Position numbers and translations under genes: made by a program | NCBI GenBank assembly: GCA_027924585.1 | Contig: BSBM01000636.1 | Span: 5,472,001 to 5,536,000, forward strand | Length of the DNA: 64,000 nt | Direction of reading: 5' to 3' | From: Larix kaempferi | Taxonomy: Eukaryota > Streptophyta > Pinopsida > Pinales > Pinaceae | In this document: in pieces, positions 23,319 to 35,213 of the stretch | Layout: each line of letters opens with the position of its first letter | How positions within the stretch are numbered: position 1 is the stretch's first letter | The notes under the pieces: generated by a model | Seen by the model: only the letters and a program-made list of their open reading frames with translations | Told to the model about the DNA's origin: nothing | The model's database searches: none

Positions 23319-23906
23319 TGTTAGATTTTCACAATTTACTTCAAGATTATCTAGGATCTTATCTGAGAGAATAACAAGTACAACATTCAAACACAAGAGA
23401 CAAGAGACACAAGATTTTCCTCGGGGAAACCATAAAGGAGAAAACCCCGCAACTTCCTCAGAGATAGAATGAGCAACAATACAATGGCAAAAATATAAAC
23501 CCCAATAGTAGAAATGGTCTTCAGCAGCTTGTCTCTTCTCCACTTGTGCGAACTTGTCCTTCTCCTCACTAATGCAAACTTGATGAGTGAGTGAATGAGC
23601 AAATAGAGGAAGCACCCTCTTTATTTATACTTTTACTTTCACTTGACCTTAATCCCAAGCAGGTCGGCCCCTAGGTGTAACTAACTGGGCCGACTTCTCT
23701 AGGAGAGTCTAATAACCCAATGATGACTCAACTCTGGGGTCTAAAGCCCTGACATACAATGGAGGGTAAATCTCAATGACTTTACATGACTCAAGTACTC
23801 TCCCAACCGGAGGAATAAACATCTCCATCAGAGGTACAATAATAAAATACAAATACAACCTAAAATATACAAGTGAATATCTTCCGAAGTTACAATTACA
23901 TTAACA
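23319..23906 (-). repeat. Copia A, 5' LTR (588 bp)
   Basis: On the minus strand it begins TGTTAATGTAATTG and ends GAAAATCTAACA. It shows patchy similarity to the 599-bp copia B LTR, notably the GGGCCGAC...GTCTAATAACCC block. No second copy lies in the window. Confidence 0.88.
23622..23694 (-). promoter_or_regulatory. Copia A core promoter with two GCCGAC motifs
   Basis: On the minus strand TATAAATA (23622-23629) is preceded upstream by GCCGAC in one orientation at 23663-23668 (GTCGGC on plus) and the other at 23689-23694. GCCGAC is the core of the plant DRE/CRT element bound by DREB/CBF factors. Position 35-70 bases upstream of the TATA box suits a promoter element; function is inferred. Confidence 0.55.
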
Positions 23907-23911
23907 GATTC

Positions 23912-24130
23912 AACAAAGGATATGAATCTCTAGCCATCTTTGAGGGATAGTGTTTTCAGCACCAGTTTTAAGAAATTCAGTCTAAACTATCCCTAGATAC
24001 CATAGTCTGACCCATTGTGATATCCCAAGCCAAGCTGGGATAAGATTTTCACACTAATTGATTACCAAGGTTAAGGAACTTGTTGAACATTTATGGGCCT
24101 TTGTGATGATTGTTGCTAATTGCGAATGTG
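23912..24130. other. Unassigned flank between copia A and the 20-kb nest
   Basis: The DNA into which the nest inserted: its last bases (GTCCT, 24131-24135) are repeated at 44300-44304, so it originally continued directly into 44305. It has no exon-like frame. It is probably intron of the receptor kinase gene, or old intergenic DNA. Confidence 0.5.
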
Positions 24131-24952
24131 GTCCTTGTTATCACACAACTCGTAGTTGCCCCAATGGGTGATCCTATACATGACAACAGAGGGGACGGGC
24201 AACTAAAGAGGTGACACAAGAGGGCCTTGATCCCCAAGATGGATTGGTTGTCACGCCAATCAAGGCACACTTCACTTTATACTATCCAAGACATAGATAG
24301 TAAAGGGGGAGACCCTGATCTACTCCCGATAAGAGAGATCTAACCCAATCACCAGATCAAGCTAAGGAAATAGGGTACGTAAGGTGAGGGGTGAATAACC
24401 CTAGATTTAAGGAAACCATGTCATTGTGGAGGCTTATGAAGAGTAAGATTGGAATTTGATTGTTTAGACACAGTGACTTGAAGATTAAAAGTGAATCCAG
24501 GATTTTGTGTTAGGGAAAAAGATCAAATCTGACTGCCTTGGGAAACGTGAACCTTAAAACAAGGTAAATGGTCCCAAGGAGTAAACCTGAAGAGTTAGGG
24601 ATTTCTAGCACTACGTGCAAGTAGATCTGACAGTATCGAAGCACACAAGCTCAATTAACAGGAGTTTAACAACCCATAAGACAAACAAACCAAGGAGGGC
24701 GCAAGGGTTGAAGATCAATGCCTACGGATAAGGGGCAGATGGAGTCCTTAGAGCATGACACCCTTGAGAACCCACTTGGGGTTTGGACTTAAGATAAAAA
24801 CCTTGTTTGCCAGTAAACCAAGTAATCAAGCCCAGAGAATTTTCCGAATAAATAGCAGTTAGGGTTTGAATGTAAATGAAAGATGGGTAAGTTATAAGAA
24901 TAGATTACATACCTTGCAAGCCTACCTAGATCATGGAAATTGACGATGGTAT

Positions 24953-27900
24953 TATTATCACATATATAGTAGCCGGGCTACCATACATTATTTTTCTGAT
25001 TCCAGTACACTATTCAGCCAGTTCCCTTGCATTGAGATGCTGAGATGAGCATTTACTATGGATCACTATCAGATTATGGACAACAGTTTTATCCCCCATG
25101 CCATGACTGAGTCTCAGGACACTCAGAGAGATGACCGATGTAGCTATTTAGCCATTTGTACAAAGCAGTCAGTAGTGCCCAGAGTTACAGCAGTAGTTTC
25201 AGAGGACAGATGATGGCTCAGATGATGAGCATTCAGGTATATGACTCAGTAGGTATATTATGGTGTTGTGGTTATATTGCTTTTATACTCATTCTTGTAG
25301 CATGTCTTAGCATTTAGTATCATGATCTGGCGATCATATAGATATGCGGACCTGGTTGTACTTATGTATATATATATCATATTGTCCCTACTCAGACTTA
25401 GAAGTTCTTGACCTATACTCATCGGTTTTACCCTCCTTAGGGAGATTAGAGGTGATCATTCCTGCCATACTTTGGCTTGTTGGTGTTGGTTTCATTATTC
25501 ACTGTCTTCCTTCATCCATGACTTACCCAGTTTGTTCATTACCTTGACTTACTACTTGTCTAGTGGCATGGAGGACCTTTCCCTGTTGTAGCCTCTGTAT
25601 TGGATGAGCTTCCTTGTTTATTGTGTCTCGGCTCTGAGTTGGTGACAAAACTTACCTTTGGTGAGTTGGATTTCCTCATGAAGTCCCCCTAGTCACTAAA
25701 GATGTTGGCTAAACCTGAAACTTTTAGTGTTGCCATGAATACAAAGTATGGAAATAAAATGTGTATCTTGTGTGAAAGCCCATTCACGCAATGTGTTTCT
25801 CAACACACATAAATGAAAAGCAAGCCAAATGAAAATGGCTATGAAATATCAAATGTTATATCTATTGTGAAATGCAAATACCTAGGTAAACAAGCTGTCT
25901 AAAGACACACCTAGAAGTGCTCAGGTAAACAAGTGCCTTAAAAATACACTTGCAGCAAGAAGCCTAATGAAATGTAAGTCTATGCAATGTGTTTATAAAC
26001 ACACATAGATCAAAGGCTATGGAAACTATAGGCCCCAAAAAAACAATGGAACTTAAACTCTATATCAAAAAGATTGATGGCCTCATTTGTATTATGGATT
26101 GTGCGCATCTGTCAAGGTGAATAAACACTCTTTGAACAACTTACCCATTTGTGAGACACCGCCATTCCCTGTGTTATTGCTTGTCCACTATATGCTATGG
26201 TGTGTATTCCCTTTTCCATATCCAAAGTGTCACAGTGTTAAGTCAGTAAGTCATCCTTTGACCTAGACATTTTAGTTTTAGCCTTCACCCTTCACTAGCA
26301 AATTGATCACAGCTATGAAGTGAGTATGATCTTGAAAGTTTGGTCTGAGTAATAATAATAATTAATGACCTATTATATTTGGATTTCGATCGCCAGTAAT
26401 GATTGCTATTTGTTATAATTGTTATTTCAATGGATTGTAAAGCATGTTTTAACCTTTGACACCTTGCAGCAGCTTGATGACAGTTTGAGTTATATTTTGG
26501 TCATATTGACTTGGTCAAACCCAGTTTGACCAAAGGTCAACAACAGGACATGAGGTGGTAGACCACAGGTGATACATATAGATGATATATGGTCTGGTAC
26601 AGGTCACCATGGTGGGTTTATGCAGTGGTTTCAGGCCTATGATGATGATTTGTGCTTTTTAGCACTTTTACAAATTATTATTATTTGGTCTGCCGGATAT
26701 GATGAGCATTTATGTTTTACCATGCAGAGGTCTATATGGTGTATGAGTACACACCTTAAATGGATTTGGACCTTCTGAGTCCAATGAGACAGTCTATTTT
26801 TAGTTCCGGGCAGTTACAATGATGTTTTAGCCTCAGTTGGCTATCCTAGTGCAGTTTTGGCCTGTCAGAGGCCCTGTCAGAGCAGTGATGAGATATGATT
26901 GGTTCACCTAGGGAACTGTACATGGAGGGGGTGGTCCAACCACTTGTTATTACCATATTACCCCCCTCCCAGACACATTGGTGAGCTTATCTTGACAGCG
27001 CAGGCACTCTAGGAGGCAGTTTGGGCAATTTCACACTTCCCGAGGCAGTCCATCACTTATGGCATTTTATATGATTTTCTAGAGCCTCTTAAGGCTCACG
27101 ACTTTCCCAGAGAGGCACGCTTTGGTGTCTAGATCATTTATTCTTGGATATTGTGCCATGGGGATTGACCAAGGGTGTTAGAAATTACCCCTTAGACCCA
27201 CCATGAACTAGATCTATTGTTTTATCATTTGATTTTGGTGGGACCCCCTCTCCTAGGGCAATTTGGTCCATGTGATATATTATTTTATTAGTGATCTATG
27301 TATTGTATTGTTGAGCTCATCTCAACCATTGATTAGATCTTTTGATCTTTTAATCTTAGCCACTCATTCAAAAAGTGGTTAGGGTTTTGGTGCCTCTCCT
27401 TCCTATTTAAAGGAGAGAGCTTCTCATTGTAAAGTGGACTTTTGGCTCTGGATTATTGGAATAGAAAATTATTATTGCATCTATCTGTTGTGTTGTGGTG
27501 AATGCTTTTGGAGTTCGTTCGTTGATTCTTCCTTTGCACTGGGTTTTTGGAGATCTTGTCTTGCTATCTTTTGTACCACGATTTTGTCATCTACAGGTGG
27601 AGGCCAAATTGATTTGAGGACGTATTGGTAGGGGAGGACCCTCCCTACTTCTTTCTTGGATTTCTTCATCGGTAACAGAGAGTATTACTGTCTTTGAGCT
27701 TCTATTTCATGTTGCTATTGCATTTCGCTTGTATTTCCTCCATACTTGATCTTTCTGATTGAATCGAATTCCTTGGTTTGACAGGTAGAGGAGTTCGCAC
27801 TTGTGGGCTAGGGCATCATTTTGGCAAGCAAAATCAACAATTTCTCATTTGATCTCTGCGGCAGTCTTCCTCAACAACAAGGCATCTTCATCCATCACTT

Positions 27901-29051
27901 AGGTATGATCTCAAGGTAATTTCTCATTCCATGATCTATCCATTTGTCTAAGTTACTGAAAACCCTCATAAGTTAAAATCCTCATTTTACAATTTTTCAG
28001 ATCTAGCAAGATCTACTTGGCTTTTGGGTATAGTATTTAAAACCCACCTCTATAGCATCCACGGCCATTCGGATCTATAGTTTGATGTGGATTGGCCTTT
28101 ATCCAACCCATTTCCCAAGGCAAATTAGCCTCTTCAAGGAAGGTCGCACTTCCTAGTTGGGTGAGTTTGCTAAGATCTAGCACCTGGGTAGGTGAGATCC
28201 CATTTGATCCTTAACCTCCATAGTTGATAACCTACCCCTAGTGTGTCACTTCAGTGATTTTCACCTTGTGGGCCCCATTCCTCATGTTGAGGGTTGAGCC
28301 CCACTTTGGTCACTTGGTGATACATTTCAATCTCAAATCTACTAGGATCTAGCCATTGGATGATCCTAATTTTCAAAACCCACCTAGCTTCACATATCAA
28401 CATTCCTGTTCTATAGTTTGGTGGACATCCGACTCCATTTGGCCCATTTCCGAAGGCACTGATCTTCTCCAAGCCAATTCAACTTTCTTGGATTGTTGAG
28501 TTAGCTTGTGGTTTGATCTTTGTCTTGCATGCTTGAACACCTAAACATTGTCATATCCACTCATCAAGCTTATCTTTGGTACTGGTTATCCCCAATTTGG
28601 TCCCTAACTACCCTGCATTGGACACGGTTCCCAAGGCAGTGGATTTTCTCATCTTTGACTAGTACCCTGATTCTAGATCTTGTTTCAAATCTCATAAGTC
28701 ACTCACATAACCATGTTGGACCAAATTTACACTGTTTAAACCTCTTGATCCAACCTATCACTCATCTTGTGACTTCATCCATAGATCTAGGGTTTACCAT
28801 ACACCTTACGTACTTCATCCATACTTGATTTGATCTGGTATCTTGGTCTGATCTCTCCTATCGGGAGTAGATCTGGGTCTCCCCCTTTGTTGTCTTGGGC
28901 TAGATAACATAAAGTGAAGATTGCCTCGATTGGCGTGACAACCATCCATTGGGAGTCGAGGCTATCTTGGTTGAACCTCTTTGGTTTCCCATCCCCTCTG
29001 CCATCCATCTTGGATTCATCTCTAGGGGCAACTACATGTTAGGTGATAACA
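24953..29051 (+). mobile_element. Solo LTR of family E (subtype 2), 4099 bp
   Basis: Starts TATTATCACATATATAG (the usual TG is now TA) and ends GTTAGGTGATAACA. It is flanked by a perfect target duplication GGTAT (24948-24952, 29052-29056). It aligns throughout with 8276-12820, with a shorter segment missing near the promoter-proximal part. The TATA box CCTATTTAA is at 27403-27411. There is no interior or coding sequence. Confidence 0.92.
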
Positions 29052-32000
29052 GGTATGTCAAGGACTACTCCCGCAAAGATCAAGTGAAGATTTGATGCTT
29101 TATCTTGCCTCTACGAATTTGCCCAGTTCCACTAATGCGCCCCTCTCTTCCTGCAACACCAAGGAGATAAACTCAATTAGTAAGCAACAATGAAGGTAAA
29201 TGCAAATGATGAAAATGATCATAGAAAACAAGTAGTACAAAGACAGAATCACTCCCTGAACCAAACCAAATGAAGAAAGGTAAGTCTCCTCAGCGAGTGT
29301 GTCCGTCCTCCAAGTCATATTCTTCACCTGCAGATAAAATGTGGATCGAAATATGTGCAAAATATTCACCAATATCTTCAATGCAATGGAAAAGCAGTTT
29401 CAATTGACATAGCCAACATCCAAACCCAGATCACAAGATTTTTTGCAAAATATATTTTCTATTCCAGTAGCCAAGAGCCAAAAGGCGCTCTACAATGAGG
29501 GGGCTCTCTCCTTTAAATAGGAATGATAGAGACCAAAACACTAACCACCTTTTTAACGAGTGGTTGAGATCAAAAGATACATGAGTGATAATCAATGGCT
29601 ACGATGAGCCCAAATAAAACATACATGGATCAACTCAAAAATAGAGGGGGCGCATTAGTTATGTCGCCCTAGGGGGGACGTACTACATAAAAGTGACTAG
29701 ACAACATGACATAAGCTAATGGTGGGGCTAGGAGGTGTACTCATCCTTCTCTAGCATGTCCCTATGGCACAATAACATATGATGACTCATCCATAGTAAC
29801 ATACTGCGACACATGGCCAAATCGTGCACCCTCAAATACATAATAAAAACACAAAATAATAGCCCGGAGTGTGTGTGGGCCCCACTGGATGCTGTAACCT
29901 GCTCTAGAAGGTGTGGGATGCATCACACAAAACCTCTGCACCAACCTCATGCCAATCCTTTGCCTCAATAGCCCAAATCGAATTCCTCAGTAACCATTTT
30001 AACCATTTTTTATTCTTAGAAAAATCACCTGTGAAAGAATAAAATGCTTGTAGCTCATTGCCTGGTACCCCGGGGTCAAAACTGACTACACCAAAATGTC
30101 TGAAGCATGGTAACATGGTAATAAGAAGTGGTTGGACCCCATGCTCCCTCTGTAGCGCCCTAGGTGAACCAAATAAAAATCAAACTGTACTATCAGGCCA
30201 TTTTAAAACCACAAATCTGCAATAAAGTGACAATCTGAGTGAAATCTCATCCGGAAGTGCTTGTAAATGAGAATTGAGTATCCCAATGGACTCAAAAGGT
30301 CCAAATGTACTAGAGATGAGTACCCATACTCCCTGTGGCTATCTGTATAATCACCTGTAGTCATAGCCATGCCTGGATAAATAAAAATAATGGTCTGTAA
30401 ATACTAATAACTATAAAAATCATCAAACCATCATGTGAAAAGTATGTCTGCTGCATGGAACCATCTAATGGGCATATAAGGACCATAAATCATTAACATC
30501 AAACATCACTAGTCCAACTGAACTCAAATCCTTTGGTTGACTTGGTCAAACTGGGTTTGACTAGGTCAAGACTGATCAAAATATGACCCTGGCTTAAATT
30601 GCCTGATGCTGCAAGTGCAAATGGTTAAAGCATGCTCTTTTAATCATTCAAATAGAAAGACTTCAAGAACAAACTAGCATATCACTGGCGGTTTAAGCAA
30701 TAATAACATCAAATATAAGTTAAAATAATCAATTACTCAAAACATAACCTCAAGAATATACTCATTTCATGGCCGTGATCATTTTGCTAGAATCGGCTGA
30801 AAGCGAAAAATACAAAGCTAGGACAGGGGGATGACTAAACTGACTCAACACTGTGATACTTTGGATAATGGAAAAGGGAATACACACTTAAGCTTATGTT
30901 GGATAATAAACACACAGGGAATGACAGTGTCTCACAAATGGAATAAGTTGTTTTGAGAGGTGCTTATTCAACCTTGGCAAATGTCTACTGCTCACATCCA
31001 AGCTGAAACAACTACATGAGGATCTTTACTAGAACCATCATAACTAGGTGCACAGCTAACCATAACTTGAGGTTCGAGGGGACACTTAGAATTAGTTGTC
31101 CCTTACTCCATCTCACATCCCAACCCGTAGGCTCCGTGAGGAATTTAATCATTACATAATATCATGGCCAACCGTCTTTGGATTTAGCATACATTTAACC
31201 ACTGTTTTTAGGCCTTATGACCCTTTGGTTTTCTTGTGTGCTTATAAGCACAACTAATTGCAGCTTTTTATCCAGGGTATTTACATTTCATTCAATTTCA
31301 TAGCCCTCTTTCATTGTGGTGAGAAGCACAGTTTTAGTTTATTTCCATGGGCTTGCATAAGAGATATAACAATAGTTCATTCATGCATGTAATGATGGTA
31401 GTACTATTTGCGTCAGGTCTAGCCAACACAACTCAGGCAACTAGGGGGATTATCCACAATCAAGACCAAACATCGACGTAATCGACTAGAGAGATTAAGG
31501 CATCAAATCCAACTCACCTAAGCTCAGGAACCAACACCAACGGGTTCTCCTGGCCCAGAAAGATCAAGGCTTCGGTAAGTTCTGTTGCCAACTCAAAGTC
31601 GAGACACAAACTAACAGGGATGTTATCCAACAAAGAAGCAAAAGTGGGGAGGTCCTCCATATCACAGGCTAAAGTGCAAGTCAAGGTAAAACCAAGGATG
31701 GAAGAGAACGGATGGATGGGAAAAGTGAAAAGTGGTGCCAAATCTAGCAAGCCATGAATGCTGGGAATGATCACGTCCATTCTCAAGAGGGTGAAACCAA
31801 TGAGTATAAACAAGAACTTCATATTCTGAGTAAATTAGACCATTTAGATATTCATTGAAACAACCATGTCCATATAACAAATATGTATATATACACCGCC
31901 AGATCATAACCACTAGATACCAAGTCAAGTTACCAAAATGAGCAAAAGAGCAATGCAATCATAACTAAAGCACATCCATATACCTGTTGGGTCATATACC

Positions 32001-32880
32001 TACACATACCATCTGAACCATCCACTGTCATTGGAACACTGCTGCTGTACATATCTAGGCACTATCATACTGCTCTGTATGGCAAAAATGGCTACATCGG
32101 TCATCAAATATGAGGTCATGAGGCTCAGTCATGGCATAAGGTTGTACCATAGTGGAAAAAATAGGCATCAGCAAAAAATCGGCAAGGGTCCCGAATACAA
32201 CTTCTCGGCAACATCGGTGAAAAAAACTGCAAAAATCGGCAAACCACGGAAAACATTAAAAAATACAAAATATATTCATTTTTTTTCAGAATTTTAAACA
32301 TATCAAGCAACAACAACATTAGATAAACACATTGGCAGATAAATATGGAGAAATCACTGATATATATGATGTACTGGATGCCAAATAAAAAATGATACAT
32401 CAAAGTTTCAAAGATTGGAAATTTGGAAGTTTCAACACTGGTTGGAACATTGATCATTCCCCCCTCCTCTAGGCTCTAGGCTCTAGTCCTTGCCTCTACC
32501 TCGAATCTTGAAGTTAATCCTTCAAGGACATTAGTCAACACCCTACAATTTTAATGAAACTTCCTAATCCAAGCGTTACGATAAGGCAGAAAAAGCTTTC
32601 CATGCTTACTAAGTGATTTTTCTTGATTGAAGGGTACATTTTTATTAAGGTCATGACAGAGGAGTTCAATCAACTTCAACAACCAGGCATCAACACCACC
32701 AACATCAAGGTACATACCTAGTTTGATGTGCTTGATTAAATTCCAATCCCTTACCCTCATACATGATAGAATCTAGTGGAAAGATTGCAATCCTGAAATC
32801 CTGAAAACTATTAAGTCTGTTAAACCTGAATGGGATCTAAAATTCTACTTTTTGCATATGAAGCCCGATGAGGTTGGAAC

Positions 32881-33479
32881 TATTAAGATTCAATATGCTA
32901 AGACAGAAAATATCAGTATTACATTCCATTTCACAACAATAGCATATACAGGATCACTGAAAGAACAACAAGCACAGCATAAACACAAGAGAAACAGATT
33001 TATCCTGGGAAACCTTCATGGGGTAGAAAACCCAGCAAAGCTTCCTCAATATAGATGACCAGCAAATACAAAGATGTAATCCAGAACCATAGACATGATC
33101 TCCTTCTCCATAGCAGATCTCTCCCTCACCTATGCGCCAATCACAAGTGAGTGTAATGTGTGTTAAATGAGGAATACACCTCCTCTATTTATACACAACT
33201 CCGACTTGTCTTTTACCCAAGCTAGGTCGGCCCCAACTTAATCACTTTACATAATGCTGACTGGGCCGACACCTCTAGGGTGGTCTAATAACCCTTTCAC
33301 CCACATACCACATACAGGGCCGACCCCCACTAGGGAAGTCTAATAACCCAAGTTACCACATTATCCATGGAGGAATAAAACATCTACGGATATACAATAT
33401 GGTCTTCACGGAGGAATGAAACATCTCCAGAATAATAAAGTACAAATATAATATTCTTAGAAGTTACAATATTTCAACA
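32881..33479 (-). repeat. Copia B, 3' LTR (599 bp)
   Basis: By eye about 13 substitutions separate it from the LTR at 43200-43798, with no length change. The terminal TG/CA is mutated at the right-hand LTR end in transcription order (plus-strand TATTAAG instead of TGTTAAG). Confidence 0.95.
33186..33324 (-). promoter_or_regulatory. Copia B core promoter with three GCCGAC motifs (3' LTR copy)
   Basis: On the minus strand TATAAATA (33186-33193) is preceded by CCGAC-core sites at 33201-33205 (opposite orientation) and full GCCGAC or its reverse at 33226-33231, 33265-33270 and 33319-33324. The last two belong to a duplicated GGGCCGAC...CTAGGG..GTCTAATAACCC block. The identical set is in the 5' LTR at 43545, 43584 and 43638. 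Confidence 0.6.
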
Positions 33480-33488
33480 CTCCCCCTT
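33480..33488 (-). promoter_or_regulatory. Polypurine tract of copia B
   Basis: AAGGGGGAG on the minus strand, immediately upstream of the 3' LTR; the start site for plus-strand DNA synthesis in copia elements. Confidence 0.8.
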
Positions 33489-33764
33489 AACGAGAAGGAT
33501 ATTATAACAACATCTGCAGGAGCAAGGAGTCATCAACATCATACATGATACATCTGTAAATCATTGAAAGCTTTCTCAACATCATCACTAACTCAACCAG
33601 TTACTGGAATATCTTCAGGTCTTCAATACTAGAGTATCAGCATTGTCAGTATTGAGTCTTCACCTTTTGCAACACTAGAACAGCTACAGTAACATCATCA
33701 TCTGTATCACCTGATCAACAGCCTCATCGTCTGGATCTACTGATCATCATCATAACAGCATCAA

Positions 33765-33966
33765 CTGGATCCTCTCGATCAACAGCATCACATCATCAAC
33801 TGGATCCTCTCGATCAACAACATCTGGATCATCTCGATCAACAGCATCTTGATCATCTCGATCAACAGCATCTGGATCATCTCAATTGACAGCATCTGGA
33901 TCATCTCGATCGACAACATCTGGATCATCTCGATCGACAGCATCTGGATCATCTCGGTCTACAGCA
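33765..33966. repeat. 24-bp tandem repeat, about eight copies
   Basis: Units of TCTGGATCATCTCGATCAACAGCA with a few substitutions. First of three adjacent arrays in the 3' region of copia B. Confidence 0.85.
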
Positions 33967-34129
33967 TAATCTGCAATACACATGATCCAATTCCAGGATG
34001 ATCAATCCTTATCAATTTTAGACAAGTCTCATGTCTATGGACGATGCAATCCAGATATACTTCCAGGATGATCAATCCTTATCACTTTAGGACATGAGTC
34101 CAAGGACGATGCAATCCTATCACGTACAT

Positions 34130-34660
34130 TTTGAACCAAATGTTCAGGGACGATGCAGTCCTATCATCAATTCTCGGAGACAGATGTCTACGGATCAATT
34201 CTGGGACCGAAGTCCGGGGATGATACAATCCCCACATTCTCGAAGACATCTGTCTATGGATCAATTCTGGGACCGAAGTCCAGGGATGATACAATCCCCA
34301 CATTCTCGGAGACATCTATCTACGGATCAATTCTGGGACCATCGTCCGGGGAAGATACAATACCCACATTCTCGGAGACATATGTCTACGGATCAATTCT
34401 GGGACCGAAGTCTGAGGAAGATATAATCCACACATTCTCGGAGACATCTGTCTACGGATCAATTCTGGGACCGAAGTCCGGGGATGATACAATCCCCACA
34501 TTCTCGGAGACATCTATCTATGGATCAATTTTGGGACCGAAGTCCGGGGATGATACAATCCCCTCTCGTCCACTAGGGACAACATTCTTGAAGACATCTG
34601 TCTACGGATCAATTCTGGGACCGAAGTCTAGGGATGATACAATCCCCTCATCATCTTAGA
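34130..34660. repeat. 66-bp tandem repeat, about seven copies
   Basis: GGATCAATTCTGGGACCGAA blocks start at 34192, 34258, 34324, 34390, 34456 and 34522 (exact 66-base steps), then 34606 after an 18-base insert. Because 66 is a multiple of three it leaves open frames on both strands (to 168 codons on the plus strand), which I regard as by-products. Confidence 0.92.
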
Positions 34661-34689
34661 CCAAGTCTAAGTACCACTCATCGACCTCG

Positions 34690-34905
34690 TCGTCGACACA
34701 GGTAACCTCATCATCGACCTTACCGTCGGAACAGGTAACCTCATCATCAATACATGTATCCTCATCATCGATACAAGAATCCACATCATCAATACAAGTA
34801 TCCTCGTCATCGATACAGTATCCTCATCATCGATACAAGTATCAATACAAGTATTCTCGTCATCGACCTTACCATCGATATAGACAATCTCATCATTGAT
34901 ACAGG
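34690..34905. repeat. Short-period ATCGATACAAGTATCCTC repeats
   Basis: Degenerate 18-21-base units built from CATCATCGATACA and GTATCCTCATC. Third array before the end of copia B pol. Confidence 0.75.
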
Positions 34906-34948
34906 TATCCACAATGATGCCAATATCCAAATATCATCATCGACCATA

Positions 34949-35208
34949 TCACTCCCCCTTTCGAGTAGGGTCCTTCTGAACAACACCAAGCTTGTCTCGA
35001 AAATACTCAAACTTTACTCGAGACAGAGGTTTGGTCAATACATCAGCAACTTGCTTGTCAGTGCTCACATACTCGAGCTTGATAGCTCCTTTCTGCACCA
35101 TATCCCGTATATAGAAATATCGGATCTCTATGTGCTTTGACTTATCATGGAACACTGGATTCTCTGTCATCTAGATACAACTCTGGTTGTCACACAGGAT
35201 CATAGTGG
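34949..35208 (-). pseudogene. Copia B: end of RNase H and pol C-terminus
   Basis: Minus-strand frame with ENPVFHDKSKHIEIRYFYIR and ADVLTKPLSRVKFEYFRDKL, the conserved copia tail, ending in TGA at 34949. Upstream, a stop replaces a codon next to the conserved DNQ motif. It was once continuous with 39709 onward; the E solo LTR at 35214 separates them. Confidence 0.9.
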
Positions 35209-35213
35209 GGTCC

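Larger units (their letters stand above)
13957..23906 (-). mobile_element. Ty1/copia element A, minus strand, 3' LTR missing, split by element C
   Basis: Reading on the minus strand: 5' LTR 23319-23906 (TGTTAATGTAATTG...GAAAATCTAACA), initiator tRNA-Met primer site 23307-23318, leader, gag-pol from 22743, an interruption by element C (15476-19930), the rest of reverse transcriptase and RNase H (stop at 14553), then tandem arrays. No 3' LTR is found; the element ends against the D LTR terminus at 13956. Following the 5' LTR is GATTC (23907-23911), one half of the expected target duplication; the other half is lost. It is dead: several stops, a frameshift, lost catalytic residues and a deletion of about 0.4 kb of reverse transcriptase coding sequence at the junction with C. 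Confidence 0.88.

Noticed and set aside
34153-34659. 168-codon plus-strand open frame (and shorter ones opposite) in 34.1-34.7 kb
   Set aside because: Consequence of a 66-bp tandem repeat, a multiple of three without a stop; antisense to copia B and in its noncoding 3' region.
33765-34905. CRISPR-like regular repeats
   Set aside because: Head-to-tail tandem repeats without unique spacers in plant DNA; not a CRISPR array.
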